The notes beneath the pieces are model-generated. The model saw only the letters and a program-made list of their open reading frames with translations. It was not told where the DNA came from and ran no database searches. A stretch of 54,956 nucleotides of DNA from Mycolicibacterium austroafricanum. Lineage in GTDB: Bacteria; Actinomycetota; Actinomycetes; Mycobacteriales; Mycobacteriaceae. The first letter of the stretch is position 1. Every line of letters starts with the position of its first letter. A program made the translations under genes and the position numbers. This document shows positions 16,382 to 27,317 of this stretch, in pieces. Where the stretch lies: positions 2,932 through 57,887 of the forward strand of contig NZ_CACSIP010000030.1 in the NCBI RefSeq assembly GCF_902705885.1, read 5' to 3'.

Positions 16382-16996
16382 CTACCGCATGCTGCGCAGC
16401 GTGCGGGCGAGGTAGTCGTCGATCAATCCGGTGCGTGCCGGTGAGTCGTCGGTGGTGATCAGCAACGCGTAGAGCCCGAGCAGGAAGTAGATGGCGCTGT
16501 TCATCGGCGTCACGTCGGAGGCGGTGTCTCCGCGCGCTCGGGCCTTCTCGATCTCGGCGGCGACCAGCACGATCAACGGATGATCGTCGCTTTCCTCGGC
16601 CGGCGGACGGGTCGGTGAGAAGTGCAGTGCCAGAAAATCTTTGAAGAGCAGGACGCCAAGGCGACGTTCCAGGCCCATCACCAGGTCCACCGCCTCGCGC
16701 AGCGTCGACGGCAGATCCGCATCCGACTTGGCGAACTGCGCGAACCGCTTGGCGATCCGGTCCTCCTCGCGCCGCTCGAGTTCGAGCAGCACATGTTCCT
16801 TGGTCGGAAAGTGGAAGAAGAAGGTGCCATGGGCGACGCCGGCCGCGCCGACGATCGCCCCGACGTCGGCGTCGGCCATGCCGGCCCGCTTGAACTCCGC
16901 GACAGCCGCGCCCATCAGCCGTTCCCTGGTCTGCAGGCGTTTCGCATCGCGAGTCGTCTTCGCGTCCGCCGTCCGGTTGGCCACAGCCACCGACAT
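16382..16996 (-). CDS. TetR-family regulator
   Basis: A 204-residue TetR regulator. The HTH domain covers about residues 20-70 (LQTRERLMGAAVAEFKRAGM, then DADVGAIVGAAGVAHGTFFFHF and PTKEHVLLELE). The helical C-terminal domain is typical in length. The ATG has CAGGAGCTA upstream. It is divergent from choD across 66 bp and converges on guaB3 with a 1-nt gap. Control of choD is the obvious guess from position; no clear palindrome stands out in the gap. Confidence 0.9.
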   Translation of the reverse strand: MSVAVANRTADAKTTRDAKRLQTRERLMGAAVAEFKRAGMADADVGAIVGAAGVAHGTFFFHFPTKEHVLLELERREEDRIAKRFAQFAKSDADLPSTLREAVDLVMGLERRLGVLLFKDFLALHFSPTRPPAEESDDHPLIVLVAAEIEKARARGDTASDVTPMNSAIYFLLGLYALLITTDDSPARTGLIDDYLARTLRSMR

Positions 16997-17062
16997 TAGC
17001 TCCTGGGCCGGTTAGGGTCGCCTCGCTAGCAGGTTACCGGTGGGTAAGTTCATAATGTCGGG

Positions 17063-18799
17063 ATGAAGCCTGACTATGACGTCGTCATCATCGGCTCCGG
17101 GTTCGGCGGCAGCGTCAGCGCGCTTCGGCTCACCGAGAAGGGCTACCGGGTCGGCGTACTGGAGGCCGGCCGCCGGTTCACCGACGCGGAGTTCGCCAAG
17201 ACCTCTTGGAACCTGCGCAAGTTCCTGTGGATGCCGCAGCTGGGCATGTACGGGATCCAGCGCATCCACCTGCTGCGCAACGTCATGATCCTGGCCGGAG
17301 CGGGGGTCGGTGGCGGCTCCCTGAACTACGCCAACACGCTCTATGTGCCGCCGGAGCCGTTCTTCAACGACCCGCAGTGGAAGGGCATCACCGACTGGCG
17401 CGCCGAGCTCATGCCGCACTACGAGCAGGCCCAGCGGATGCTCGGCGTGGTGACCAACCCGACGTTCACCGACGCGGACCGGATCATGAAGGAGGTCGCC
17501 GACGACATGGGTGTCGGGGACACCTTCGTCCCGACGCCCGTCGGGGTGTTCTTCGGCACCGACGACCAGAAGATGCCGGGCAAACGGGTCGAGGATCCCT
17601 ACTTCGGCGGTGCCGGTCCGGCCCGCACCGGCTGCATCGAGTGCGGCTCCTGCATGACCGGATGTCGCTACGGCGCGAAGAACACCCTGGTGAAGAACTA
17701 CCTGGGCCTGGCCGAATCCGCTGGGGCGCAGGTGCACCCGCTGACCATGGTCAAGGGGCTGGAGCAGCGGGCGGACGGTCTGTGGGACGTGCACACCGCG
17801 CGCACCGGGGGCAAGCTGCGCAGGCGGCGTAAGACCTTCACGGCGCGCTACGTGGTCCTCGCGGCCGGCACCTACGGCACCCAGAAGTTGCTGTTCAAGA
17901 TGCGGGACACCAACAAGCTGCCGAAGCTGTCCGACCGGCTCGGCGTCCTGACCAGGACCAACTCGGAGTCCATCGTGGGCGCCGGCCGGCTCGCGGTCAG
18001 TGATGATCTGGACCTCACGCACGGCGTCGCCATCACGTCGTCCATCCATCCGACGCCGGACACGCACGTCGAACCGGTGCGTTACGGCAAGGGTTCGAAT
18101 GCGATGGGCCTGCTGCAGACTTTGATGACCGACGGCGCCGGTCCGCGGGGCACCGATGTGCCTCGCTGGAAGCAGTTGCTCCGCAACGCCAACGATGACC
18201 CCAGGGGCACGTTGCGGCTGCTCAACCCGCGCCGGTGGAGCGAGCGCACCGTGATCGCGCTCGTCATGCAGCATCTCGACAACTCGATCACCACCTTCAC
18301 CAGGAAGACCAAATTCGGCTTCCGGATGCTGGACAGCAAGCAGGGTCACGGCCAACCGAACCCGACATGGATCCCGGAAGGCAACGAGGTCACCCGACGC
18401 ATCGCCAAGAAGATCGACGGTGTCGCGGGCGGTACCTGGGGCGAGCTGTTCAACATCCCGCTGACCGCCCACTTCCTCGGTGGCGCGGCGATCGGCGACA
18501 GTCCCGAGCATGGTGTGATCGATCCGTATCAGCGGGTCTACGGCTACCCCACGCTATCGGTGATGGACGGTGCCGCGATCTCGGCCAATCTCGGTGTGAA
18601 TCCCTCGCTGTCGATCACCGCACAGGCCGAGCGGGCGGCGTCGCTGTGGCCGAACAACGGCGAGGAGGATCTCCGTCCCGCTCAAGGTGAGCCTTATCGG
18701 CACCTCGCGCCGATCGCGCCGGCGCATCCGGTGGTCCCCGCCGGCGCGCCCGGTGCGCTGCGCAACCTGCCGATCCGGCCGGTCACCTCGGCGGGGTAG
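17063..18799 (+). CDS. choD: ChoD, GMC-type flavoprotein (cholesterol oxidase-like)
   Basis: A 578-residue GMC-family flavoenzyme, the same length as M. tuberculosis ChoD and very similar to it as I recall. The FAD-binding GSGFGGSVSALRL is at residues 11-23, the GMC signature GAGVGGGSLNYANTLY at about 80-95, and the catalytic His/Asn region GGTWGELFN and SANLGVNPSLSITAQ is near the end. Residues 190-210 contain GCIECGSCMTGCRYGAKNT, a C-x2-C-x2-C-x3-C pattern like a ferredoxin cluster. True cholesterol oxidase activity for this branch is debated; other sterol or lipid substrates are possible. No export signal. Confidence 0.93.
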   Translation: MKPDYDVVIIGSGFGGSVSALRLTEKGYRVGVLEAGRRFTDAEFAKTSWNLRKFLWMPQLGMYGIQRIHLLRNVMILAGAGVGGGSLNYANTLYVPPEPFFNDPQWKGITDWRAELMPHYEQAQRMLGVVTNPTFTDADRIMKEVADDMGVGDTFVPTPVGVFFGTDDQKMPGKRVEDPYFGGAGPARTGCIECGSCMTGCRYGAKNTLVKNYLGLAESAGAQVHPLTMVKGLEQRADGLWDVHTARTGGKLRRRRKTFTARYVVLAAGTYGTQKLLFKMRDTNKLPKLSDRLGVLTRTNSESIVGAGRLAVSDDLDLTHGVAITSSIHPTPDTHVEPVRYGKGSNAMGLLQTLMTDGAGPRGTDVPRWKQLLRNANDDPRGTLRLLNPRRWSERTVIALVMQHLDNSITTFTRKTKFGFRMLDSKQGHGQPNPTWIPEGNEVTRRIAKKIDGVAGGTWGELFNIPLTAHFLGGAAIGDSPEHGVIDPYQRVYGYPTLSVMDGAAISANLGVNPSLSITAQAERAASLWPNNGEEDLRPAQGEPYRHLAPIAPAHPVVPAGAPGALRNLPIRPVTSAG

Positions 18800-18980
18800 G
18801 ACTCGGGCCGGAAGTTCTTATCAGGCACCAGATCTCGGTGCCCGCGATCACCGTATCGGTATGGCTGTTGGCTGATCGACGCCCCGGCGTGCTGGTGATC
18901 TGCACCACCAAATTTCAACTCATCCCTCCGGTAAGGGTAAAGTTCCCGGCGGCAGCAATCGCCGCGGTTCCCCTTCGTGG

Positions 18981-20618
18981 GTGAACATTCCGCGAGACGT
19001 GCATCGGTGCACCTGCCTCAACCGTTCTCATGGTCGCCCGGACGCGGGTGTTGTTGTGCTGCGCCCTGATTGGAGTGTTTTGAACAAGCGAGTGGCTGCG
19101 GCCGGCCCCACGATCCGCGAGGCCGGGGATCCGACGACGTCGGTCTGGGCCGCACTGCGTTCGCCGCGCCGGCTGAAGACCGAGGTGTTGGCCGGACTGG
19201 TCGTGGCCATGGCGCTGATTCCCGAGGCGATCTCCTTTTCGATCATCGCGGGTGTTGATCCCAGGGTGGGGCTGTTCGCCTCGTTCACCATGGCGGTGAC
19301 GATTGCGTTCGTGGGTGGCCGCCCGGCGATGATCTCGGCGGCGACCGGTGCGATCGCCCTGGTCATCGCTCCGCTGGCCCGCCAGTACGGCCTGGACTAC
19401 TTCGTCGCGGCCGTCATTCTGGCCGGTGTTCTGCAGATCGTGCTCAGCGTGCTGGGTGTCGCTCGGCTGATGCGGTTCATCCCCCGCAGCGTGATGGTGG
19501 GCTTCGTCAACGCGCTGGCGATCCTGATCTTCCTGTCCCAGATGCCGCATCTGCTCGGTGTGCCCGCGCTGGTGTACCCGTTCGTCGGCATCGGCCTGCT
19601 GGTCATGGTGCTCCTGCCGAAGCTGACCACCGCGGTCCCGGCACCGCTGGTGGCCATCGTGGGGCTCACCGGTGCGGCCGTGATTCTGGGTGTGGACCTG
19701 CCGAATGTCGGCGATCAGGGGGAACTGCCGTCGAACCTGCCGAGCCTGCTGGTACCCGATGTGCCGCTCTCCATGGAGACCTTGACGATCATCGCTCCCT
19801 ACGCGTTGGCCATGGCCCTGGTGGGCCTGCTGGAGTCTTTGATGACGGCCAAGTTGGTCGACGACATCACCGACACCCATTCCGACAAGACCCGCGAGGG
19901 CTGGGGCCAGGGCGTCGCCAATGTGGTCACAGGGTTCTTCGGAGGTATGGGCGGATGCGCGATGATCGGCCAGACCATGATCAACGTGAAGGTCTCGGGG
20001 GCCCGTACCCGGATCTCCACCTTCCTGGCCGGCGTGTTCCTGCTCGGGTTGGTGGTCGGTTTGGGCGACGTGGTCGGGCTGATCCCGATGGCGGCACTGG
20101 TGGCGGTCATGATCATGGTGTCGGTCGCGACGCTGGACTGGCACAGCGTCGCGCCATCGACCCTGCGGCGGATGCCTCGCAGCGAGACCATGGTGATGGT
20201 GGCGACCGTGGCGGTGACCGTGTTCAGCCACAACCTCGCCTATGGAGTCATCGTCGGTTCGCTCACTGCGATGGTGCTTTTCGCCCGTCGCGTCGCCCAT
20301 ATGGTGACGGTGGAGAGGGCCGAGGAGACCACAGACGCCGACGGAAAGGTGATCAGCGTGGTCTACCGGGTGACCGGGGAACTGTTCTTCGCCTCCAGCA
20401 ACGACCTCGTGTACCAGTTCGACTATCTGGGTGATCCCGAGGCCGTCGTCATCGACATGTCGGAGTCACATATCTGGGACGCCTCCACCGTCGCGGCGCT
20501 GGACGCGATCACCACGAAGTACGCGGCGAAGAACAAGAGCGTCGAGATCATCGGGCTCAATCAGGACTCGGCCGACCGCCATGACCGGCTGTCGGGGCAA
20601 CTCGGCGCCGCGGAGTAG
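18981..20618 (+). CDS. SulP-family anion transporter with STAS domain
   Basis: A SulP/SLC26-type transporter of up to 545 residues with some 11-12 membrane segments beginning near VLAGLVVAMALIPEAISFS, which includes the family's first-helix motif. A cytoplasmic STAS domain is at the C-terminus (VTGELFFASSNDLVYQFDY and VVIDMSESHIWDASTVAALD). Substrates of the family are sulfate, bicarbonate or chloride; none is indicated here. The start is uncertain: TTG at 19080, with GGAG just before it, gives MNKRVAAAGPTIREAGDP and fits the family better than the Cys-rich extension from 18981. Convergent with the GT87 gene. Confidence 0.9.
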   Translation: MNIPRDVHRCTCLNRSHGRPDAGVVVLRPDWSVLNKRVAAAGPTIREAGDPTTSVWAALRSPRRLKTEVLAGLVVAMALIPEAISFSIIAGVDPRVGLFASFTMAVTIAFVGGRPAMISAATGAIALVIAPLARQYGLDYFVAAVILAGVLQIVLSVLGVARLMRFIPRSVMVGFVNALAILIFLSQMPHLLGVPALVYPFVGIGLLVMVLLPKLTTAVPAPLVAIVGLTGAAVILGVDLPNVGDQGELPSNLPSLLVPDVPLSMETLTIIAPYALAMALVGLLESLMTAKLVDDITDTHSDKTREGWGQGVANVVTGFFGGMGGCAMIGQTMINVKVSGARTRISTFLAGVFLLGLVVGLGDVVGLIPMAALVAVMIMVSVATLDWHSVAPSTLRRMPRSETMVMVATVAVTVFSHNLAYGVIVGSLTAMVLFARRVAHMVTVERAEETTDADGKVISVVYRVTGELFFASSNDLVYQFDYLGDPEAVVIDMSESHIWDASTVAALDAITTKYAAKNKSVEIIGLNQDSADRHDRLSGQLGAAE

Positions 20619-20636
20619 TCGCCCGAACGACCGCGA

Positions 20637-21866
20637 CTACCTGCTCGCGCCGGCCAACTGAGCGTCCTCGCCCGCGACGAGGTCGGTCTGCTCGGGCTCG
20701 GCTACCCGCCGCCGAGCCGCCAGTGCCGCGCCGATCAACAACAAAGCGGCGGTGAGGAACTGAGAATTGCCGACGAGTCCGATTCCGACCTGCTGCCAGG
20801 TTCCCGACGGCGCGGCGTCCTCCAGCACGTCGTGCGGGCCGATGAGAAACACCACCACGGCCACCGCGAGGAACGGTCGCCACGACCGGTACTGCGGTGC
20901 GACCAGCAGCGGTAGCAGAATCACGCAGTACACCCAGTGATGGGTGACGGCGATCGGCGCGGCCAGCAGGGCCGCCAGTGCCACCACGCCGAGGGCTGCG
21001 ACGTTCTCGCCGTTGCGGGCGAAGCGCCGAGCGGCCCAGAACGCGATAACGGCAACTGTGAGGGCGGCGAGCAGCCACACCGCGTCCTTGAGCCCACCGT
21101 CGAGGCCGAGGCGCGCGAGAGGACCGGTGATCGCCTGGTTGCGGTGGAACTCGTGTCCACCCGCACGATCGTCGCGGAAGAACTCGCGCATCCAGAACCA
21201 CTTCGAGTCCTGGGGCCGGAGCAGGAACCCCGCAGCAACCGTCGCCAGCACAACTGCGGCGGCAGTTGCTATCGCCTTGGTGTCCCGTCGGGCCAGCAGG
21301 AACAGGCCGAAGCCTGCGGGAGTGAGCTTGACAGCGGCGGCGAGCCCGATGAATGCACCCCGCAGTGCCCGGGGCACGGCGCGTAGGCAATCGGAGACGA
21401 CCAGGGCCATCAGGATGATGTTGATCTGCCCGAAGGCGAAATTGGAGCGGATCGGCTCGAGGAGCAGTGCCGGGCCGAGAATGAGCACCGCGACAGAACT
21501 CGACCGGTCGACGTTGAGCCGCGCGAGGCAGAGTCGCAGGACCCACCAGACCAACACGATGTTCGTCAACGTCCAGATGAATTGCAGCAGTGCCGGCGAC
21601 AGCCAGGTCAGCGGCGCGAACAGCATGGCGGCGAACGGCGGGTAGATGAACCGGAATCCCGACGAGCTGGGGAAATTCTCGGAATAAAGAGGCAGTCCGC
21701 GGCGGAATGCTCCGCCCGCATCGCGGAAGACCGACAGATCCAGTTGGAACAAGTTGACCGAGTCGGCGACCAACATCGACGCCACGACGACGGTGAACAG
21801 AGCGGCTATGGCAGGACCGAGTTTGTGCAGCGGCCGGATGGCCCGATAGCTGGAGTGGTCCCCCAT
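20637..21866 (-). CDS. GT87-family membrane mannosyltransferase
   Basis: A 409-residue polytopic membrane protein with about 10 helices. It has the GT-C layout of DUF2029/GT87: an early Asp in the first extracytoplasmic loop (QLDLSVFRDAGGAFRRGLPL), the FIYPPFAAMLFAPL motif and RSNFAFGQINIILM. Mycobacterial members such as PimE use polyprenyl-phosphate-mannose to extend phosphatidylinositol mannosides, lipomannan or arabinan precursors. The acceptor here is unknown. The ATG has GTGGAGT upstream. It stands alone between SulP (convergent) and the spermidine-synthase-like gene. Confidence 0.88.
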   Translation of the reverse strand: MGDHSSYRAIRPLHKLGPAIAALFTVVVASMLVADSVNLFQLDLSVFRDAGGAFRRGLPLYSENFPSSSGFRFIYPPFAAMLFAPLTWLSPALLQFIWTLTNIVLVWWVLRLCLARLNVDRSSSVAVLILGPALLLEPIRSNFAFGQINIILMALVVSDCLRAVPRALRGAFIGLAAAVKLTPAGFGLFLLARRDTKAIATAAAVVLATVAAGFLLRPQDSKWFWMREFFRDDRAGGHEFHRNQAITGPLARLGLDGGLKDAVWLLAALTVAVIAFWAARRFARNGENVAALGVVALAALLAAPIAVTHHWVYCVILLPLLVAPQYRSWRPFLAVAVVVFLIGPHDVLEDAAPSGTWQQVGIGLVGNSQFLTAALLLIGAALAARRRVAEPEQTDLVAGEDAQLAGASR

Positions 21867-22027
21867 ACTCCACTTACCTCCGAATCACGCGAAGCGCGGG
21901 CGCACGGAGGGCGCCCGCAGGACAGTACTCTAACGTTACAGAAGTGTTGCTTGGGCCAGCGCTGCAGCGTCGTCGGCCATCGCGCACCATTCCCCGTCTG
22001 AACTGCGCTGAAACCCGCGATGACGCG

Positions 22028-22807
22028 TCATTTACGGGTGGCGAGGTAGACGGTGTTGGCCGACCTGCCCCCGGTGAGCGGGTTGTCGAACCAGACCTGC
22101 TGGGCCTCGACATCGGTGAAAACGACCTCGAGGACCGAGCGGAAATCGTCGTCGGGCGCGTCGTCGGACCACAGGGCAAAGGTGCCTCCCGGGACGAGGC
22201 GGGTGGCTGCTGCGAGCAGCCCCTCCTGGGTGTAGAAGGCAGCGTGGGCCGGGTCGAGCACGTGGCGGGGGGAATGGTCGATGTCGAGCAGGATCGCGTC
22301 ATAGGTTCGGTCGGGGTCTTCGGGTGCGAACCCCGTCGGGTCCGTCGCCGCGGCGAAGAAGTCCGCACGCACCAAGGTGGCCCGGCTGTCGGCAGCGAGC
22401 CCCGCGGTGTCCGGAAGCAGATCGCGTTGATGCCAGTCGATGACCGCTTCGGAGTATTCGATCACCGTCAACGACCGGATTCGGTTACACCGTAGGGCTT
22501 CTCGGGCGGTGTAGCCGAGACCGAGGCCGCCGACGACCACGTCGAGGTCGGTGCCGGGCGTGCGTGCCAGTCCGAGCCGTGCGAGCTCCCGTTCCGCGAC
22601 GGTGAACAGGCTCGACATCACGTACTCGTCATCGAGCTTGACCTCGTACACGTCGGTGCGCACCGACAGGTCGAAACGCCGCCGAAGACTGATCTGCCCC
22701 ATCGGCGTTTGTTGCCAGCCCAATTCCTCGAAGCGTGCGCCCATCGGCGCAACGATAGCGTCTTGGATTGCTGTGACGGACCCCGAGTTTCGTCCACGGG
22801 GAACCAC
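22028..22807 (-). CDS. Spermidine synthase-like methyltransferase-fold protein
   Basis: A protein of 238-259 residues with a Rossmann nucleotide site (DVVVGGLGLGYTAREAL, then LTVIEYSEAVIDWH with the acidic residue that binds the ribose). A LLDIDHSPRHVL motif is in the place of the catalytic Asp of polyamine synthases. GLGLGYTAR matches the spermine/spermidine synthase group more than ordinary methyltransferases, but the polyamine-binding residues are not obvious. The true start may be the ATG at 22744 (MGARFEELGWQQTPMG). It is divergent from a MerR gene across about 100 bp. Confidence 0.8.
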   Translation of the reverse strand: MVPRGRNSGSVTAIQDAIVAPMGARFEELGWQQTPMGQISLRRRFDLSVRTDVYEVKLDDEYVMSSLFTVAERELARLGLARTPGTDLDVVVGGLGLGYTAREALRCNRIRSLTVIEYSEAVIDWHQRDLLPDTAGLAADSRATLVRADFFAAATDPTGFAPEDPDRTYDAILLDIDHSPRHVLDPAHAAFYTQEGLLAAATRLVPGGTFALWSDDAPDDDFRSVLEVVFTDVEAQQVWFDNPLTGGRSANTVYLATRK

Positions 22808-22908
22808 GCGCTCGTGCCGGTGGCCCTCCTCACCCGTTAGGGTAGGTTTCTGCGGCGGATGCTGCAGGCGTTGCGCCGGACAGGTCGGCGGGCTGGAGGA
22901 GAGTCACG

Positions 22909-23334
22909 GTGGGGGGCACCCAGAGTGCGCACATGCAGATCGGCCAGGTCGCGGCGCGAACTGAGCTCTCCATCCGCACGGTGCGCCACTACGACGACGT
23001 CGGGTTGGTGACGCCATCGGTCCGCAGTGCAGGTGGTTTTCGGCTGTACACCGAGGCCGACGTCGACCGATTGCTCGTCATTCGGCGGATGAAGCCGCTG
23101 GGGTTCACGCTGGCCGAGATGAAGGAACTCCTGACCGCGCTGGATGTGTTGGACGACGCGAAATCCTCGGCGGCCGAACGTGACAACGCGGTACAGCAGC
23201 TCCGCGATTACCGCACCAAGACCGACGAGAGCGCCGATCGGCTGCGCCTCCAGCTCGCCTACGCCGAGGAACTGGCGGGACTGCTGGCGCAGCGCGCCCA
23301 AGTCAAGGGTCGCGGCACCGGAGGCCCCCATTAG
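22909..23334 (+). CDS. MerR-family regulator
   Basis: A 141-residue regulator with MerR HTH (MQIGQVAARTELSIRTVRHY, then DDVGLVTPSVRSAGGFRLYT) and the dimer coiled coil (ADRLRLQLAYAEELAGLLAQ). GTG at 22909 has GGAGGAGAG upstream; the alternative ATG at 22933 begins at MQIGQ. No Cys metal site is present, so it is not a metal or SoxR type. It ends 9 nt before guaA, suggesting co-transcription, and faces the spermidine-synthase-like gene. Confidence 0.9.
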   Translation: MGGTQSAHMQIGQVAARTELSIRTVRHYDDVGLVTPSVRSAGGFRLYTEADVDRLLVIRRMKPLGFTLAEMKELLTALDVLDDAKSSAAERDNAVQQLRDYRTKTDESADRLRLQLAYAEELAGLLAQRAQVKGRGTGGPH

Positions 23335-23343
23335 ACTGACCCG

Positions 23344-24903
<1,560 letters not shown>

Positions 24904-25800
24904 CTAGGCGTCAGGCGGTTCGCGAGATTTGTCGATCGACTGGGCCAGAATGCCGGCCACCACTGCCTCGACGTTCGCCTCGATCGACGACGCCAGCGTC
25001 GCAGTCACGGCGGACACCGCGACCGTGCGGAACCGCACCAGCATGGTGATCAATTCCGCCATCTCGGTGTCCGGGGGCAGCTCCGCCCCGGGGTTGAGGC
25101 GATCGCCGATGTGCTCCACACCCGCGCGCACCAGGATGTCGCTGATCTGATCGACCAGCGGGATGATCTGTTCGTGCAGGTCGATCAGCTTGTCGGTGGC
25201 CACGCCGTACTGCCGGATCTCGTTGAACGCCTCGATCAGCTTCGGCCGCATGATCGTGGCGTCGACGCCGTCGTCCTCGAGTTTGATCACCCCGATGTCG
25301 ACCATCCGGTCGAATCCGGGGTCGTCGTCGACCAATCGCCTGGCGTCGGCCAACGACATCCGTTCGGGCTTCTCGGTCGCCCAGCTGCCGGAGATCGCCG
25401 ACTCCAGTCCCAGCATGTCGCCGACGTTCTTGCCCTGTTCCCAGGCTGAGAGCATCTCGTTGACGTGCGCGATGTTGTAGCCGCGGTCCAGCAGCGAGGT
25501 GATCAGTCGCAGACGGGTCAGGTGTGTGTCGTTGAAGAGCACGATGCGGCCGACCCGAAGCGGGGGGTGCAGAAGGCCGCGGTCGCGGTACACCCGGATG
25601 TTGCGGGTGGTGGTGCCGGCCAGTCGGGCGAGGTCCTCGATGCGGTATTCGCCGGATGCCGCCACGCCGTGCGGCTGGACGGCGGCGTCGAACAGCTGGG
25701 ACACCGCAGCCTCGACCACATCCCGGGATCCGCGACGGATTCGTCGCAGGATCGTCGGGACCGGCCCGCTGGGCGGGCGAGGCTGCCTGGCTCCGGACAT
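24904..25800 (-). CDS. MerR-type regulator with long effector domain
   Basis: The ATG at 25800-25798 gives 298 residues (MSGARQPRPPSGPVPTILRR). The MerR HTH sits at about residues 55-120 (YRIEDLARLAGTTTRNIRVY, then RDRGLLHPPLRVGRIVLFND). It is followed by a helical domain of about 180 residues, longer than in most MerR proteins (LIDLHEQIIPLVDQISDILV). It is the last gene of the esterase-SDR-diiron-monooxygenase operon, 11 nt after the monooxygenase stop, so it probably controls that operon. A 10-nt tandem repeat (GGACATCTCA twice) surrounds its start. Confidence 0.88.
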   Translation of the reverse strand: MSGARQPRPPSGPVPTILRRIRRGSRDVVEAAVSQLFDAAVQPHGVAASGEYRIEDLARLAGTTTRNIRVYRDRGLLHPPLRVGRIVLFNDTHLTRLRLITSLLDRGYNIAHVNEMLSAWEQGKNVGDMLGLESAISGSWATEKPERMSLADARRLVDDDPGFDRMVDIGVIKLEDDGVDATIMRPKLIEAFNEIRQYGVATDKLIDLHEQIIPLVDQISDILVRAGVEHIGDRLNPGAELPPDTEMAELITMLVRFRTVAVSAVTATLASSIEANVEAVVAGILAQSIDKSREPPDA

Positions 25801-25811
25801 CTCAGGACATC

Positions 25812-27314
25812 TCAGGCCGTCGAGGTGACCACCCGGGGGCGCACGTCGTGTGCTACCGCGTGGTAATCCTCGAACTGGAATTGACGCATCTGTCGAAGAT
25901 ACTGGGTCGCGAACCCGGGGTACATCGAGGCGTTGAAACCGTCGGCGGTCAGGTACCAGCTGTTGCAGCCCGACATCCAGGTGGTCTTGGCCAGCCGCTG
26001 TTGCATGCGGTCGTTGTAGCGGCGCTGGACCTCGCCGCGGACGTCGAGGTAGCGCAGGTTCTGCCTCAGGATCGTGGTGATCCCGGTGACCGCGTAGTCC
26101 AGTTGGCCCTCGACGTAGACCAGCAGCGAGTTGTGGCCCGGCCCGGAGTTCGGCCCGCACATGAAGAACAGATTCGGATATCCGTGCGCGCTCGCGCTCT
26201 TGTACGCCTCGGCGTGGCCGGCCCATTCCTGCAGCAGCGACCGGCCCCCCAGCCCGGTGACGGGAAACGGCGGCCCGGACAGGTGCACGTCGTACCCGGT
26301 CGCGAACACGATCGCGTCGACGTGGTGCTCGAGGCCATCGGCGGTGCGGATCCCGACCGGGCTCAGGGTGGCGATCGGCCAGTCGATCAGCTTGCAGTTG
26401 TCGCGCTGCAGCGCCGGGTAGTAGTCGCTGGAGATCAGCATCCGCTTGCAGCCGGGAGTGAAATCCGGGGTCAGCTGGCGGCGCAGCCAGGGATCGGCGA
26501 CGGTGCGGCGCAGATGTGCTTTGCCCAGCCGACCGACCAGACGGCTCAGCGGGGTGTTCCACACCAGCGCGGTGGCGCTGGCCTCGTGGCCCCAGAACAA
26601 CGCCTGGCGGGCGAGTTCCTGGGCGGCTGGCACTTTGGCGAACAGCGACTGCACCGCCGCGGGCATCGGAACGTCCAGGCGCGGGAGCACCCAGCCCGGG
26701 GTGCGCTGGAACACCTTGACGAACTCAGCGGTCTTGACCAGTTCGGGAACGATCTGCACGGCGCTGGCGCCGGTGCCGATCACCGCGACGCGCTTACCGG
26801 TGAAGTCGTAGTCGTGGTCCCAGGCCGCGCTGTGGATCTTGTGGCCTTCATAGGTGTTGATGCCGCGGATGTCGGGCAGCTTGTGATCTGCCAGTGGGCC
26901 ACCCGCGAGTACGACGGTTCGTGCCTGGAACCGCTTGCGCCTGTTGGTGGTCGCGGTCCACACCCCGGCGGCCTCGTCGAAGCGCAGGCCGATGATCTCG
27001 GTGTTGAAGGTGATCAACGGCCGTAACCCGTGCTGGTCGGTCAGGTCCTCGATGTGTCGGCAGATCTCGTCACCTGACGGGTAGGCCCGTGACCAGGAAG
27101 GGTTCTTGACGAACGAGAACGAGTACAGCAGTGACGGGATGTCGCAGGCCACACCGGGATAGGTGTTGTCGCGCCAGGTCCCTCCGACGCGGTCGGCGCG
27201 TTCGACGACGACGATGTCGTCGACTCCGGCCTGTCTGAGTTTGATCGCGGTGCCCAGGCCGGTGAAGCCGGCGCCGACGATCAGCGTGTCGTGGACATGC
27301 TTGGGAGCGGCCAT
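25812..27314 (-). CDS. Flavin monooxygenase, Baeyer-Villiger type
   Basis: A 500-residue class B flavoprotein monooxygenase. FAD site VGAGFTGLGTAIKL is at residues 13-26, the BVMO-like fingerprint YEGHKIHSAAWD near 155, and the NADPH site VIGTGASAVQIVPEL follows it. ATGYDVHLSGP is a second conserved segment. Such enzymes insert oxygen next to a ketone or oxidise soft heteroatoms. It is the fourth gene of a five-gene operon, starting 3 nt after the diiron gene. The set of FMO, SDR and esterase recalls the M. tuberculosis mymA cluster, though regulator and other genes differ. Confidence 0.92.
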   Translation of the reverse strand: MAAPKHVHDTLIVGAGFTGLGTAIKLRQAGVDDIVVVERADRVGGTWRDNTYPGVACDIPSLLYSFSFVKNPSWSRAYPSGDEICRHIEDLTDQHGLRPLITFNTEIIGLRFDEAAGVWTATTNRRKRFQARTVVLAGGPLADHKLPDIRGINTYEGHKIHSAAWDHDYDFTGKRVAVIGTGASAVQIVPELVKTAEFVKVFQRTPGWVLPRLDVPMPAAVQSLFAKVPAAQELARQALFWGHEASATALVWNTPLSRLVGRLGKAHLRRTVADPWLRRQLTPDFTPGCKRMLISSDYYPALQRDNCKLIDWPIATLSPVGIRTADGLEHHVDAIVFATGYDVHLSGPPFPVTGLGGRSLLQEWAGHAEAYKSASAHGYPNLFFMCGPNSGPGHNSLLVYVEGQLDYAVTGITTILRQNLRYLDVRGEVQRRYNDRMQQRLAKTTWMSGCNSWYLTADGFNASMYPGFATQYLRQMRQFQFEDYHAVAHDVRPRVVTSTA

Positions 27315-27317
27315 GTC

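Noticed and set aside
18915..20300. 461-residue minus-strand frame over the SulP gene
   Set aside because: Composition is almost all His, Asp, Arg and Gln, the expected shadow of membrane-protein codons.
25801..26562. Upstream in-frame extension of the MerR-type gene (24904-25800)
   Set aside because: It is antisense-like nonsense within the monooxygenase gene; the true start follows that gene's stop.
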